Positions 8,317-16,525 of a stretch of DNA of 64,000 nucleotides are shown here, piece by piece; the stretch's first letter is position 1, and each line of letters begins with the position of its first letter. The stretch is from JACOTV01 sp964579395. GTDB lineage: Bacteria; Patescibacteriota; Microgenomatia; UBA1406; GWC2-37-13. Position numbers and translations under genes: made by a program. Below the pieces are notes generated by a model. That model was not told where the DNA came from. It did not search any database and worked only from the letters and a program-made list of their open reading frames with translations. The stretch spans positions 30,235 to 94,234 of the forward strand of contig CAZOFT010000004.1 in assembly GCA_964579395.1 (NCBI GenBank), in the 5' to 3' direction.

Positions 8317-10128
8317 ATGTCAGAACGTCACTCAAAACCTGTTGTAGCATATGATGGCACCTGTGCATTTTGCCGCGCCGTAGTAAACTCCTGGAAAAAC
8401 AGCACAGGTTCAAAGGTCGAATATGACGACAGACTCACCGAGCAAGCAAAGCACGTGGCTGTTGCACTCCCGGACGGAGAGGTCGTGACTGACGCAAAAG
8501 GAGTATATACCATATTGAGCTATTCCGGTTTTTGGTCATGGCTTCTGCCTCTATATAACAACTTTAAGCCGTTTGCCGCGCTGAGCAACGCAGGATATCG
8601 ATTCCTTTCAAAGCGCAGAAAAAACATTCTTTCTCCTCTCACCAAATTCATCTACGGAAACAAAATTGAGCAAATTACCTACTCCAAATCTCATGCGCTA
8701 TTTTATCGCCTGTTGGGACTCGTCTATTTTATTGCCTTTTTGTCTGTGGGCATGCAGATTGTCGGACTCGTTGGAAAAAATGGCATTCTTCCGATCGGCG
8801 AATACCAAAACTTTCTCGTTGGAGAGCTTGGAAAAGCTGCCTGGTGGCAAGCACCGATGGTATTTTGGCTGGGAAATGCCGATTGGTTTTTAAAGGCAGT
8901 TGCCTTTTTTGGTGCACTCGTGAGTGTGCCGCTGATGCTTGGATTTGTAAGTCCGCTTATCATGGTTATTTTGTGGGCCAGCTATCTCTCACTTACCAAT
9001 GCCGGACAATTGTTCATGGCATATCAATGGGATGCGCTGTTGCTTGAGGTAGGATTCTTGGCCATTTTCTTTACGCGCAACAACAAATACTTCCGCACGC
9101 TTTTTATCTTTTTACTATTCCGATTTATTCTCTCATCAGGAATCGTCAAGCTACTCAGCGGCGATGTTGCATGGCGTGATTTAACAGCACTTAACTATCA
9201 CTTTTTCACTCAACCGCTTCCTACTCCACTCGCATGGTATGCACAGCAACTTCCGGAAAGCGTCAAACGATTTATGGCGGGCGGCATGTTTGTAATAGAG
9301 TTTGGCGCACCTCTACTGATGTTGTTTCCGCGAAGACCACGAATCATCGCAGCCTACAGCATCATCTTTTTACAGGTTATGATTGCAGCATTCGGCAACT
9401 ACACGTTCTTTAATTTGCTGACCACTGCGATTGCAGTACTTTTGCTTGACGACCAACACCTGGCTCGCCTGCCAAAGGCAATCGGCCTTAAAGACGTGTG
9501 TCTGATTAAAAAAACACCGAAACTATTTAGAGAGCCGCAGCGTTATTTCACCAATGCATTTGTGCTTATATTGGCCATGCTGGGGATACTTCGTCTTACT
9601 CAGTTTGTCCCACCGGTTCAACAAAAGCTCGACATGCTCGTTGTTACAGGCAACGCCCTTGCACCGCTTCGTGTTACCAGCTCATACGGACTCTTTGCCG
9701 TCATGACAAAAACACGACCTGAAGTCGTAATTGAAGGATCAGCCGATGGAAAGAATTGGGAAACCTATGAATTTAAATACAAACCTCAGGCACTTGATGA
9801 GACACCAAAATGGGTTCAACCTTATATGCCACGACTTGATTGGCAGATGTGGTTTGTTGGCCTTGATGGTGAAGCATTGGTAAACCTGGAAGGCTATCAG
9901 CCGACTCCTCAGCTGGTAACGCCATTTTTACTGCAGCTGGGTCAAAAGCTCTTGATGGACAAGCCTGATGTAAAAGCTCTTATGACACATACACCTGCCC
10001 AAAAGCCGAAGTATCTCAGAGCCACCGTCTACACCTATCGCTTCAGTAGCGCGCAAGAGCGTGAAGAAACAGGCAACTGGTGGGTACGCAAAAAACTGGC
10101 CATCTACCTACCGCAAGTTACTCTCTGA
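8317..10128 (+). CDS. DCC-domain / lipase-maturation-factor fusion membrane protein
   Basis: A 603-residue two-part protein. Residues 1-115 form a DCC (DUF393) domain, a thioredoxin-like fold with the YDGTCAFC active-site motif at 12-19. The rest is a multi-pass membrane protein similar to lipase maturation factor (LMF1) and HTTM-type proteins, with hydrophobic helices from about residue 130 to 440 and a C-terminal extramembrane domain. In animals LMF1 helps fold lipases; the bacterial role is unproven. A redox or folding function at the membrane is a fair inference because the CxxC domain is fused in. TAAAGT (8305-8310) lies 6 nt before the ATG. No lipase is next to it. Confidence 0.82.
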   Translation: MSERHSKPVVAYDGTCAFCRAVVNSWKNSTGSKVEYDDRLTEQAKHVAVALPDGEVVTDAKGVYTILSYSGFWSWLLPLYNNFKPFAALSNAGYRFLSKRRKNILSPLTKFIYGNKIEQITYSKSHALFYRLLGLVYFIAFLSVGMQIVGLVGKNGILPIGEYQNFLVGELGKAAWWQAPMVFWLGNADWFLKAVAFFGALVSVPLMLGFVSPLIMVILWASYLSLTNAGQLFMAYQWDALLLEVGFLAIFFTRNNKYFRTLFIFLLFRFILSSGIVKLLSGDVAWRDLTALNYHFFTQPLPTPLAWYAQQLPESVKRFMAGGMFVIEFGAPLLMLFPRRPRIIAAYSIIFLQVMIAAFGNYTFFNLLTTAIAVLLLDDQHLARLPKAIGLKDVCLIKKTPKLFREPQRYFTNAFVLILAMLGILRLTQFVPPVQQKLDMLVVTGNALAPLRVTSSYGLFAVMTKTRPEVVIEGSADGKNWETYEFKYKPQALDETPKWVQPYMPRLDWQMWFVGLDGEALVNLEGYQPTPQLVTPFLLQLGQKLLMDKPDVKALMTHTPAQKPKYLRATVYTYRFSSAQEREETGNWWVRKKLAIYLPQVTL

Positions 10129-10223
10129 CGCAGAGACACAGATACCCTCATGCATGTTGCTTTGTAGCGCATTCAAACACCTGACGTGAAGACTGGTATG
10201 AAGACTGGGCGCAAGAAGACGAA

Positions 10224-11225
10224 TTAGCGACTGATCGTATTGATGGGCTCACCTGCATCAAACGCATGAAGATTTTCAGACGTTACATCAATGATGTTTT
10301 TTAATGCTTCATTACTATTAAAGGCATTGTGCGGTGTCACAATCACGTTTGGGTGACGCACCAAAAGATGATCCAACAGAAGCGTCTTATAGTCGTATCC
10401 GCTCGGGCGAAGACCTGAAAGTACTGACAACTCCTCCATAAGCTGCTCTTCCTGCTCAAATACGTCAAGTCCCGCTCCCCCCAAATGATTTGACTCAATC
10501 GCATGAAAGAGCGCCTGCGTATCCACAATACCACCTCGCGCAGTATTTATGAGAAACGCACCTTTTTTCATGGTTGCACAAGATTTTGCGTTGATCAGAT
10601 GGTGGGTTTTTTCACTATATGGTACGTGTAGTGTTACGATGTCTGCGGCTTTCAGAGCATCGTCAAATGAGGTGTGTTTTATATTTAAGCTTGCCGAAAA
10701 GGCCTCATTGCGCATACTTGAGGAGGTAACAATCTTCATCCCAAATCCATGAGCAATACGCGCCACTTCTGATCCGATCTTTCCCAGGCCGATTATGGCA
10801 ATCGTCTTTCCGAACAGATCAAATCCGCGTATATCATCATGATCAAAGTCAAACTTTTTTGCTTGTTCAATCGCTGCATGCATACGCCGACTCAGCGTCA
10901 GAATGAGCGCAAAGGTATGTTCGGCAACGGTATGCGTGCCGTATTCAGGCACATTGCAGACGAGTATGTCTCGCTTCGCGCATGCCCCTACATCGATATG
11001 ATCATATCCAGTTGAGCGGGTAGTTATAATTTTTGCTGCCTTTAAATGCGCTATTACCTCCTCTGTTACATCAGAATAGATAAACGTCGATATGTGCGTG
11101 GCGTGTGGGTAATGTGAAGCATTTTCTGCCGTAAGCGGCCCATCCACAAGCTGCGCTTTTGGAAATGCCTGCAAAATATGGGGGCGCTCCCATTCGGAAA
11201 CCTCAAAAAATACGTGTGAATACAT
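10224..11225 (-). CDS. D-isomer-specific 2-hydroxyacid dehydrogenase (D-lactate dehydrogenase-like)
   Basis: NAD-dependent enzyme that interconverts a 2-oxo acid and a D-2-hydroxy acid. The 333 residues contain TTRSTGYDHIDV, the Rossmann motif GLGKIGSEVARIA, NTARGGIVDTQAL and GLDVFEQEE, plus the catalytic His in VIVTPHNAFNSNEAL. The order and length match D-lactate dehydrogenase better than phosphoglycerate dehydrogenase, so pyruvate reduction in fermentation is likely. I chose the ATG at 11225 because MYSHVFFEVSEWE fits the family N-terminus and CACAAT (11233-11238) is 7 nt upstream; the open frame extends to 11261. The 95 bp downstream, facing the convergent LMF gene, hold no convincing terminator. 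Confidence 0.88.
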   Translation of the reverse strand: MYSHVFFEVSEWERPHILQAFPKAQLVDGPLTAENASHYPHATHISTFIYSDVTEEVIAHLKAAKIITTRSTGYDHIDVGACAKRDILVCNVPEYGTHTVAEHTFALILTLSRRMHAAIEQAKKFDFDHDDIRGFDLFGKTIAIIGLGKIGSEVARIAHGFGMKIVTSSSMRNEAFSASLNIKHTSFDDALKAADIVTLHVPYSEKTHHLINAKSCATMKKGAFLINTARGGIVDTQALFHAIESNHLGGAGLDVFEQEEQLMEELSVLSGLRPSGYDYKTLLLDHLLVRHPNVIVTPHNAFNSNEALKNIIDVTSENLHAFDAGEPINTISR

Positions 11226-11275
11226 GGCTTTTATTGTGTGGGATTTGGAGTGAATTGTCAATGAAGCAAACTACA

Positions 11276-12802
11276 TCACTCATGCAGAATCAGGCTGGCC
11301 TCATGCACATCGCGTGCCGGGATACCCATCAAATCAAGCACCGTAGCCGCGATATGCTGCAACCCCCGCGAAGGACGCTGATCCAATTTCAGCAATTGGG
11401 TCGCTTTATCTTGCGGATCGTAGATGATAAACGGTACTTTATTCATCGTGTGTGCAGTGTGGGGAACATTGTTTTCAACATCAAACATGATATCGGCATT
11501 CCCATGATCTGCAGTGATACAACAGACATAATCGTGATCGGTGAGATAGGCGCACAATTTCTGCAACTCATCATCTACTTTCTCCACTCCGGCAACCACC
11601 GCATCAAAATCTCCCGTGTGCCCAACCATATCGGGATTAGCAAAGTTAATGAGAATAAAATCCGGAGTATGTGCAGCGACAAAATCATGCACTGATGTTG
11701 CGATCTCGTGTGCTTTCATCTGCGGCATCTCGTTGTGCTTTACTTTGTTGCTCGGTGTCAGCAATCGCGACTCATGCTCAAACACCACTTCCTCACCCCC
11801 ATTAAAAAAATAGGTGACGTGTGCATACTTTTCTGTTTCGGCGGCACGCACTTGCACACGGCCCGCATGACTCAAAACCTCACCCAGCGTATCTGTTACA
11901 TGCTCTTTGGAAAACAGTACCGGATACGGATATGACTTGTCATAGCGAGTCATGGTAATAATTTCAAGATCCGGGATGGTTTCGTGCAGCACACTGACAA
12001 GCTGCTTCATGCGGTCGCTGCGAAAATTCCAGCAAAACACCAGATCAGAATCAGTAATGCCTTCGTACTCCGGATCCACAATGACTGGCTGTAAAAACTC
12101 ATCGGTTACATCTTGTGCATATGCCGCTTCTATCACATCATCAAGCCGCTTCTCAATACGTTTGTGTTCAGAATCTATGCGGCGCGACTCGTCTGCCGTG
12201 ATTGCTTCGATTGCTTCTGCAGTGCGGTCAAGATTCATGTCCCGATCCATGGCATAAAAGCGACCGGACAAGGTGGCAACCTTCCCCATCCCAGTCTCGC
12301 GCATCACATCAAACAGCTCATCCAGACTACGACGCACCGCACGCGGGGCAGTATCTCGACCGTCTGCGATCACATGGAGTATCGGACTTTTGCAGCCATT
12401 GTCTGCCATCAGACGAAGCAAAGAAAACAAATGTTGTTGGTGACTATGGATGCCGCCCGCAGATAAAAGCCCGATCAAATGAATAGTGTATTTTTGTCCT
12501 TTTTGAATCAGGTGAGCTATCGTATCCAACTCAAGCGGCTTGTTTTCAAACGCTTTTGTTATGCGCGGCAGATCCTGAAACATCACGCGTCCGGCACCGA
12601 TCGTCAGATGCCCTACTTCACTCCCCCCTATTTGTCCGACCGGCAAGCCGACAAATTCACCAGATGCATGGAGCGTAGTGTGTGGATGTGCGTCCCACAC
12701 TGAATCAAAAAACGGCGTCTTTGCCATATGAATAGCATTGTGCTTGTTCAAATCCCCAAGCCCCCAACCATCTAAAATAATGAGTGCAACTTTTTTGTTC
12801 AT
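11276..12802 (-). CDS. gpmI: 2,3-bisphosphoglycerate-independent phosphoglycerate mutase
   Basis: Converts 3-phosphoglycerate to 2-phosphoglycerate in lower glycolysis. The 508-residue length is typical of the metal-dependent, alkaline-phosphatase-superfamily enzyme. Metal-binding ILDGWG is at residues 9-14. The nucleophile Ser61 lies in GGSEVGHLTIGAGR, where most relatives have GNSEVGH. Later motifs include VIADGRDTAPR, NFRSDRM and ITADHGNAD. Tandem TATCAT boxes (12809-12820) end 6 nt before the ATG. Enolase, the next glycolytic enzyme, is encoded about 1 kb upstream on the same strand with the L,D-transpeptidase gene between them. Confidence 0.96.
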   Translation of the reverse strand: MNKKVALIILDGWGLGDLNKHNAIHMAKTPFFDSVWDAHPHTTLHASGEFVGLPVGQIGGSEVGHLTIGAGRVMFQDLPRITKAFENKPLELDTIAHLIQKGQKYTIHLIGLLSAGGIHSHQQHLFSLLRLMADNGCKSPILHVIADGRDTAPRAVRRSLDELFDVMRETGMGKVATLSGRFYAMDRDMNLDRTAEAIEAITADESRRIDSEHKRIEKRLDDVIEAAYAQDVTDEFLQPVIVDPEYEGITDSDLVFCWNFRSDRMKQLVSVLHETIPDLEIITMTRYDKSYPYPVLFSKEHVTDTLGEVLSHAGRVQVRAAETEKYAHVTYFFNGGEEVVFEHESRLLTPSNKVKHNEMPQMKAHEIATSVHDFVAAHTPDFILINFANPDMVGHTGDFDAVVAGVEKVDDELQKLCAYLTDHDYVCCITADHGNADIMFDVENNVPHTAHTMNKVPFIIYDPQDKATQLLKLDQRPSRGLQHIAATVLDLMGIPARDVHEASLILHE

Positions 12803-12820
12803 AGCCAGATGATAATGATA

Positions 12821-13762
12821 CTACTTTCGCAGCGCAATCGTGTCATATCCGAATCGCTCAGTGGCATTGCCGACTATCTTTGCTCCCAGATACGACAACC
12901 GCACACAACCATGTGATTGTTCTCGGGTCGACCCAAGCGATGACAAGCCGAAGCCAATAGGTGAGAATGTCCCGGGCGCTGATTCGTGAAGCGGAAATCC
13001 ATGCAGCATAATTTCACGATTGTAAAATGCACCGCCGTCATCTGATCGGGCAATCGGCACAGCATATGACAAAGGGAGAAACTCTTCTGAATACGCGCGA
13101 CCCACATTTGTAAATCCCTGAGGGTGATAGCCGGCATCAGCGGGGACACTGGCAAGTGCTGCGGAATTATTCGTAATACCGCCGGTATATCGAGTCTCCC
13201 CTGCTTCGTCAACGATCCACAACCGCTTCACCGAGTCATCCACCAGAATATGTTTACCTGAAGCGGGCGATGCTGGTCTGGGCCAGTCATTCAGCCACAT
13301 CCAGGTCAGCTCATCAGTCGCACCGGATGGCGCGATGTCATGGGCAGCCTGAAACGCACGCAGCGCAGCATCGGTCTTCGGGCCAAACGCGCCGTCAGCT
13401 GTACCGACTGCGTATCCGTCAGCGAGAAGGCGTTTTTGCACTTCAGCAACAAAGGGTCCGCTATGTCCGATCCAGAGTGCACGCTCTGATTTGAGGTTCC
13501 AGTTGGGATCAAGCGCGTTGGAGTGATCCACCACACGCCCTTGTCCAGTGAGAATTTGATCGATAAACTGCGTTTCCTGTTCCGTCTTTTGAGTAAAGCG
13601 GCTCAAGGGGCCTGACTCCGGATGCGGCAACCAACGCACTTCTTGAGATCTGACTTCCGCACCCGCTTCACGAGACGAAAATCCCGGGCCACCGACTGCC
13701 CGATCGATAATTGCTGCACCGGCTAACCCCATAAATGTTCGACGACTCATTTCATGACTCAT
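12821..13762 (-). CDS. Tat-exported L,D-transpeptidase with peptidoglycan-binding domain
   Basis: Forms 3-3 cross-links in peptidoglycan or attaches proteins to it. The 313-residue protein starts with a twin-arginine signal (MSRRTFMGLAG), then a linker, a peptidoglycan-binding domain at about 98-158 (VAEVQKRLLADGYAVG, DGAFGPKTDAALRAFQ), and a YkuD catalytic domain at about 170-313 with the conserved His in MLHGFPLH and nucleophile Cys in SHGCVRL (283-289). TATAAT (13769-13774) ends 6 nt before the ATG, with TTGCCT as -35 at 16 nt spacing. Export by Tat rather than Sec is unusual for this class. It implies a TatAC system elsewhere in the genome. Confidence 0.9.
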   Translation of the reverse strand: MSHEMSRRTFMGLAGAAIIDRAVGGPGFSSREAGAEVRSQEVRWLPHPESGPLSRFTQKTEQETQFIDQILTGQGRVVDHSNALDPNWNLKSERALWIGHSGPFVAEVQKRLLADGYAVGTADGAFGPKTDAALRAFQAAHDIAPSGATDELTWMWLNDWPRPASPASGKHILVDDSVKRLWIVDEAGETRYTGGITNNSAALASVPADAGYHPQGFTNVGRAYSEEFLPLSYAVPIARSDDGGAFYNREIMLHGFPLHESAPGTFSPIGFGLSSLGSTREQSHGCVRLSYLGAKIVGNATERFGYDTIALRK

Positions 13763-13768
13763 ACCACG

Positions 13769-13796
13769 ATTATACCCTGCATTTTCCAGCAGGCAA
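13769..13796 (-). promoter_or_regulatory. Promoter of L,D-transpeptidase gene
   Basis: Minus-strand -35 TTGCCT (13791-13796), 16 nt spacer, -10 TATAAT (13769-13774), then 6 nt to the ATG. It is a nearly consensus sigma-70 promoter that predicts a leaderless message. Confidence 0.65.
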
Positions 13797-13816
13797 CTTT
13801 TTAGGAAAGAATACGC

Positions 13817-15058
13817 TTACAATCCTGCTTCGATTTCGAGCAAACGATTGTACTTTGCCAGTCGATCGCTTCGACTCATCGAGCCGGTTTTGATAAACTC
13901 TGCACCGCACGCGTATGCCAAATCAGCAATAAATGCATCCTCTGTTTCACCTGATCTATGTGAAAGCACGATGTTCCAACCGGCTGATCGGGCCAGTTTA
14001 ATTGCCTCTGCAGTCTCACTGAGCGTGCCGATTTGGTTTACTTTTACCAGCAGCGCATTGGCTGCTTTTTTTTCAATGGCCGTCTGGATACGCTTTGGGT
14101 TGGTGACCAGCAAATCGTCCCCGACGAGTTGGAATTGAAACTGGTCTGCCATTGCTGCAAACTTGGTAAACGCCGCCCAATCATCTTCGTTGAAAGGATC
14201 CTCAAAGGATTGAATATGATATGTTTGACCTAATTCTGAATAATACTTGGTCAATTCTGACGCGGTGAGTTTTTGATTCGTTTTCTTAAAATGGTATGCG
14301 CGCTTTTCGTAAAACTCACTTGCCGCACAGTCAACCGCAAATGTAAAGTCTTTGACGTTTTCATACCCTGCTTTTTCTGCCGCCTCCAAAAGCACATCGA
14401 ATACCTCTGCATTTGATGATAGAAGCGGAGAATATCCTCCTTCATCGCCAACCAGTGTCGACATCTTTCGGGCACTCAATATTCTTCCTAATGAGTGAAA
14501 CAGTTCTGCCGCTACGCGCACACTTGTTGCCGGATTAGTGGCAGTCGGAGAAATCATAAACTCCTGAATATCAAAATTCCAACTGGCGTGTTTACCACCA
14601 TTTACGACATTTACCATGAGTCTCGGAAAAGACACTTCAGTTGTGGAAAAGTAATAGCGATGAAGATAATTCCACAGCGGCACACGCATCACCGATGCCG
14701 CAGCGCGCGCGCAGGCCAAAGATACCGCAAGTATTGCATTGGCGCCCAGTTTGGATTTGTTTTCAGTCCCATCCAAATCAAGCATCATCCGATCAATCGC
14801 GTGAAGATCCAATACATCATGGCCAACAAGCGCCTGTGCAATTACACCATTTACATGACCGACTGCTTTTTCCACACTTTTTCCCCCATAAGATTCATTC
14901 TCGTCACGCAGTTCACACGCCTCATGCGTGCCTGTTGAAGCACCGGAAGGAACAGATGCAACATGAGTGGAATTGTCATCAAGCGTGATAAAAGCACGCA
15001 CTGTGGGGTTGCCACGGGAGTCAAGTATTTGCAGTCCCTGAATGTGTTTGATCTTCAT
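13817..15058 (-). CDS. eno: Enolase
   Basis: Dehydrates 2-phosphoglycerate to phosphoenolpyruvate. The 413 residues begin ILDSRGNPTVRAFI, continue with SGASTGTHEACELRD, and include the metal-ligand segments FAVDCAASEF, SFEDPFNEDDW and VGDDLLVTN. The catalytic lysine region is LLVKVNQIGTLSE, and SHRSGETEDAFIADLA follows. At 413 residues it is slightly shorter than the usual 425-435. TATACT (15067-15072) ends 8 nt before the ATG and has TTGATT 17 nt further upstream as -35. It is on the same strand as gpmI but has its own promoter. Confidence 0.97.
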   Translation of the reverse strand: MKIKHIQGLQILDSRGNPTVRAFITLDDNSTHVASVPSGASTGTHEACELRDENESYGGKSVEKAVGHVNGVIAQALVGHDVLDLHAIDRMMLDLDGTENKSKLGANAILAVSLACARAAASVMRVPLWNYLHRYYFSTTEVSFPRLMVNVVNGGKHASWNFDIQEFMISPTATNPATSVRVAAELFHSLGRILSARKMSTLVGDEGGYSPLLSSNAEVFDVLLEAAEKAGYENVKDFTFAVDCAASEFYEKRAYHFKKTNQKLTASELTKYYSELGQTYHIQSFEDPFNEDDWAAFTKFAAMADQFQFQLVGDDLLVTNPKRIQTAIEKKAANALLVKVNQIGTLSETAEAIKLARSAGWNIVLSHRSGETEDAFIADLAYACGAEFIKTGSMSRSDRLAKYNRLLEIEAGL

Positions 15059-15066
15059 AGAAGACC

Positions 15067-15095
15067 AGTATACACCTCTGATGCCCGTGAATCAA
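15067..15095 (-). promoter_or_regulatory. Promoter of enolase gene
   Basis: Minus-strand TTGATT (15090-15095), 17 nt spacer, TATACT (15067-15072), then 8 nt to the ATG. There is no room for a Shine-Dalgarno downstream of the predicted transcription start. Confidence 0.65.
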
Positions 15096-15109
15096 AATCC
15101 GGCCCGAAA

Positions 15110-15721
15110 TTATTTATCTTTTTTTTGAGCAAAGTCCAAGAGTCGGTAGACCACCATACCGGCAAGTGAGCCGACGATCGGTCCGACTATGTAAGGCATG
15201 GTAAAGAGCGATAAACCAAACGCGACTGCTGGGTTCAGTACACCCGCAGAACCAACCATTGCTGCCACGCCGATTCCCAAAAGAAGAGACATACCGACAA
15301 CAAATCCACTCAGAGATGGCGCCACACGCTCTTGCACCACCGCACTAATACCGAAGGTGAAAAAGAATGTTCCAAGCATCTCGGCAACTGTTGCTAAAGG
15401 TGCAACTGGTACTGTTTCTGCAACGCCGATTGCCGGCACCAACGCTACCGCCAAGCTGCGCGCCAACACGGCACCGATCATCTGTGCAACAATATACAGC
15501 AATCCATCTGCCATACTGATTTTGCCGACAACATACTGACCGATCGTGACAGCAGGGTTAATATGACTTCCTGAAATGTGTCCGATCATATATACAAAAA
15601 GCATAAGCGTGAGCGCAGCAAGAAGCGGGGTAGGAAGAATCGCTGTTTGCGAATGCAATGACATTAAAACAACAAAGGTGAGTCCGAACGTGCCAAGCAG
15701 TTCACTCAGATATTTTTTCAT
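15110..15721 (-). CDS. Aquaporin / glycerol facilitator family (MIP) channel
   Basis: A 203-residue, six-helix channel with the two signature half-helix NPA motifs: GSHINPAVTIGQYV and GVLNPAVAFGLSLF. It conducts water and possibly small neutral solutes across the membrane. The second NPA is followed by AFGLSLF rather than the Asp-containing loop typical of glycerol facilitators, so a water channel is the better guess. The gene stands alone. The 101 bp upstream contain no clear Shine-Dalgarno or near -10 box, so its start signal is less clear than in its neighbours. Confidence 0.9.
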   Translation of the reverse strand: MKKYLSELLGTFGLTFVVLMSLHSQTAILPTPLLAALTLMLFVYMIGHISGSHINPAVTIGQYVVGKISMADGLLYIVAQMIGAVLARSLAVALVPAIGVAETVPVAPLATVAEMLGTFFFTFGISAVVQERVAPSLSGFVVGMSLLLGIGVAAMVGSAGVLNPAVAFGLSLFTMPYIVGPIVGSLAGMVVYRLLDFAQKKDK

Positions 15722-15822
15722 ACAAGTTGGGTGGAAAGTAATAATCTATCAGTATCGTATCACAGTGGGAAATAGTTTCAAGTGGCGAGTTGTATCAGAA
15801 GAAGCTGAAGGAGAAGTTTGAT

Positions 15823-16497
15823 TTAGTGTGACCGATTTGCAATCACTGATTCGATATGGGGGAAGATGATATTTGTGGTAAATCGGTCCGGATCAAATAA
15901 TGTCCGGTCAAAGTCACACAGCACATGAGCAGGCCGCTCAAATAAGTGACGATGTGCCGGCTCAAGCAACGCATCAACGCCGGAGACTTGGATGTCGGGA
16001 GTCCACATACCATCTGTTTGCGGTCTGTCGCAAACATGAATCGTTGTTGTTTTCGGTTTAAATGGAAGCTCCTTCAACATATCAGCGCTGCGCTTGAGAA
16101 AATGCGATCGATCATCAGCCAGAATAAAGCGCTCTTCATGAAATGCCCCCGCTGCCGCCTCTAATGCTTCACATTTATCTGTAGACACAATAAATTGAAG
16201 CTGATCATATAATTCGTGAAATCCAAAGTGGTCAATCTTGGCATGCTGATATGAAGGGTCACCTTGCGTCCAGATCGTGACGGTATGTCCCCCAGTCAGA
16301 AGCATTCGGACAAAGTCATGCGCTCTTTTTGTCGCAAATGGTTCAGTTGGCGACTCGTAAATATCATGAAGAATCTGGTCTACCACCATAGGTTCACAAA
16401 TACCATATGATCCCAAAATAGTTTCAATACGACTGCGAATGCCGGTGTTGGGCTTATATAAATCCCACCACAATGTACTTACTCCCTTTTTTTCCAT
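15823..16497 (-). CDS. HAD-superfamily protein with motif I at the C-terminus
   Basis: A 224-residue protein of the haloacid dehalogenase fold in an unusual order. The N-terminal region has a motif II candidate in TVTIWTQGD, a motif III lysine in VSTDKCEAL and motif IV in RFILADDRSH. The best match to motif I, LCDFDRTLFDPDRF with the nucleophile Asp, comes last, near residues 192-205. The N-terminus keeps only WWDLYKPNTG where motif I would normally be. This could be a circular permutation, or a degenerate HAD domain with a second truncated one appended. TACAAT (16505-16510) ends 7 nt before the ATG. No enzymatic substrate can be inferred. Confidence 0.7.
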   Translation of the reverse strand: MEKKGVSTLWWDLYKPNTGIRSRIETILGSYGICEPMVVDQILHDIYESPTEPFATKRAHDFVRMLLTGGHTVTIWTQGDPSYQHAKIDHFGFHELYDQLQFIVSTDKCEALEAAAGAFHEERFILADDRSHFLKRSADMLKELPFKPKTTTIHVCDRPQTDGMWTPDIQVSGVDALLEPAHRHLFERPAHVLCDFDRTLFDPDRFTTNIIFPHIESVIANRSH

Positions 16498-16525
16498 CAG
16501 ATAGATTGTATCTGCTCAGAAGACA

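Noticed and set aside
10180..10225. Short direct repeat GAAGACTGG in the gap between the LMF and dehydrogenase genes
   Set aside because: Only two copies plus a related GAAGACG, without array structure or a gene link; probably chance.
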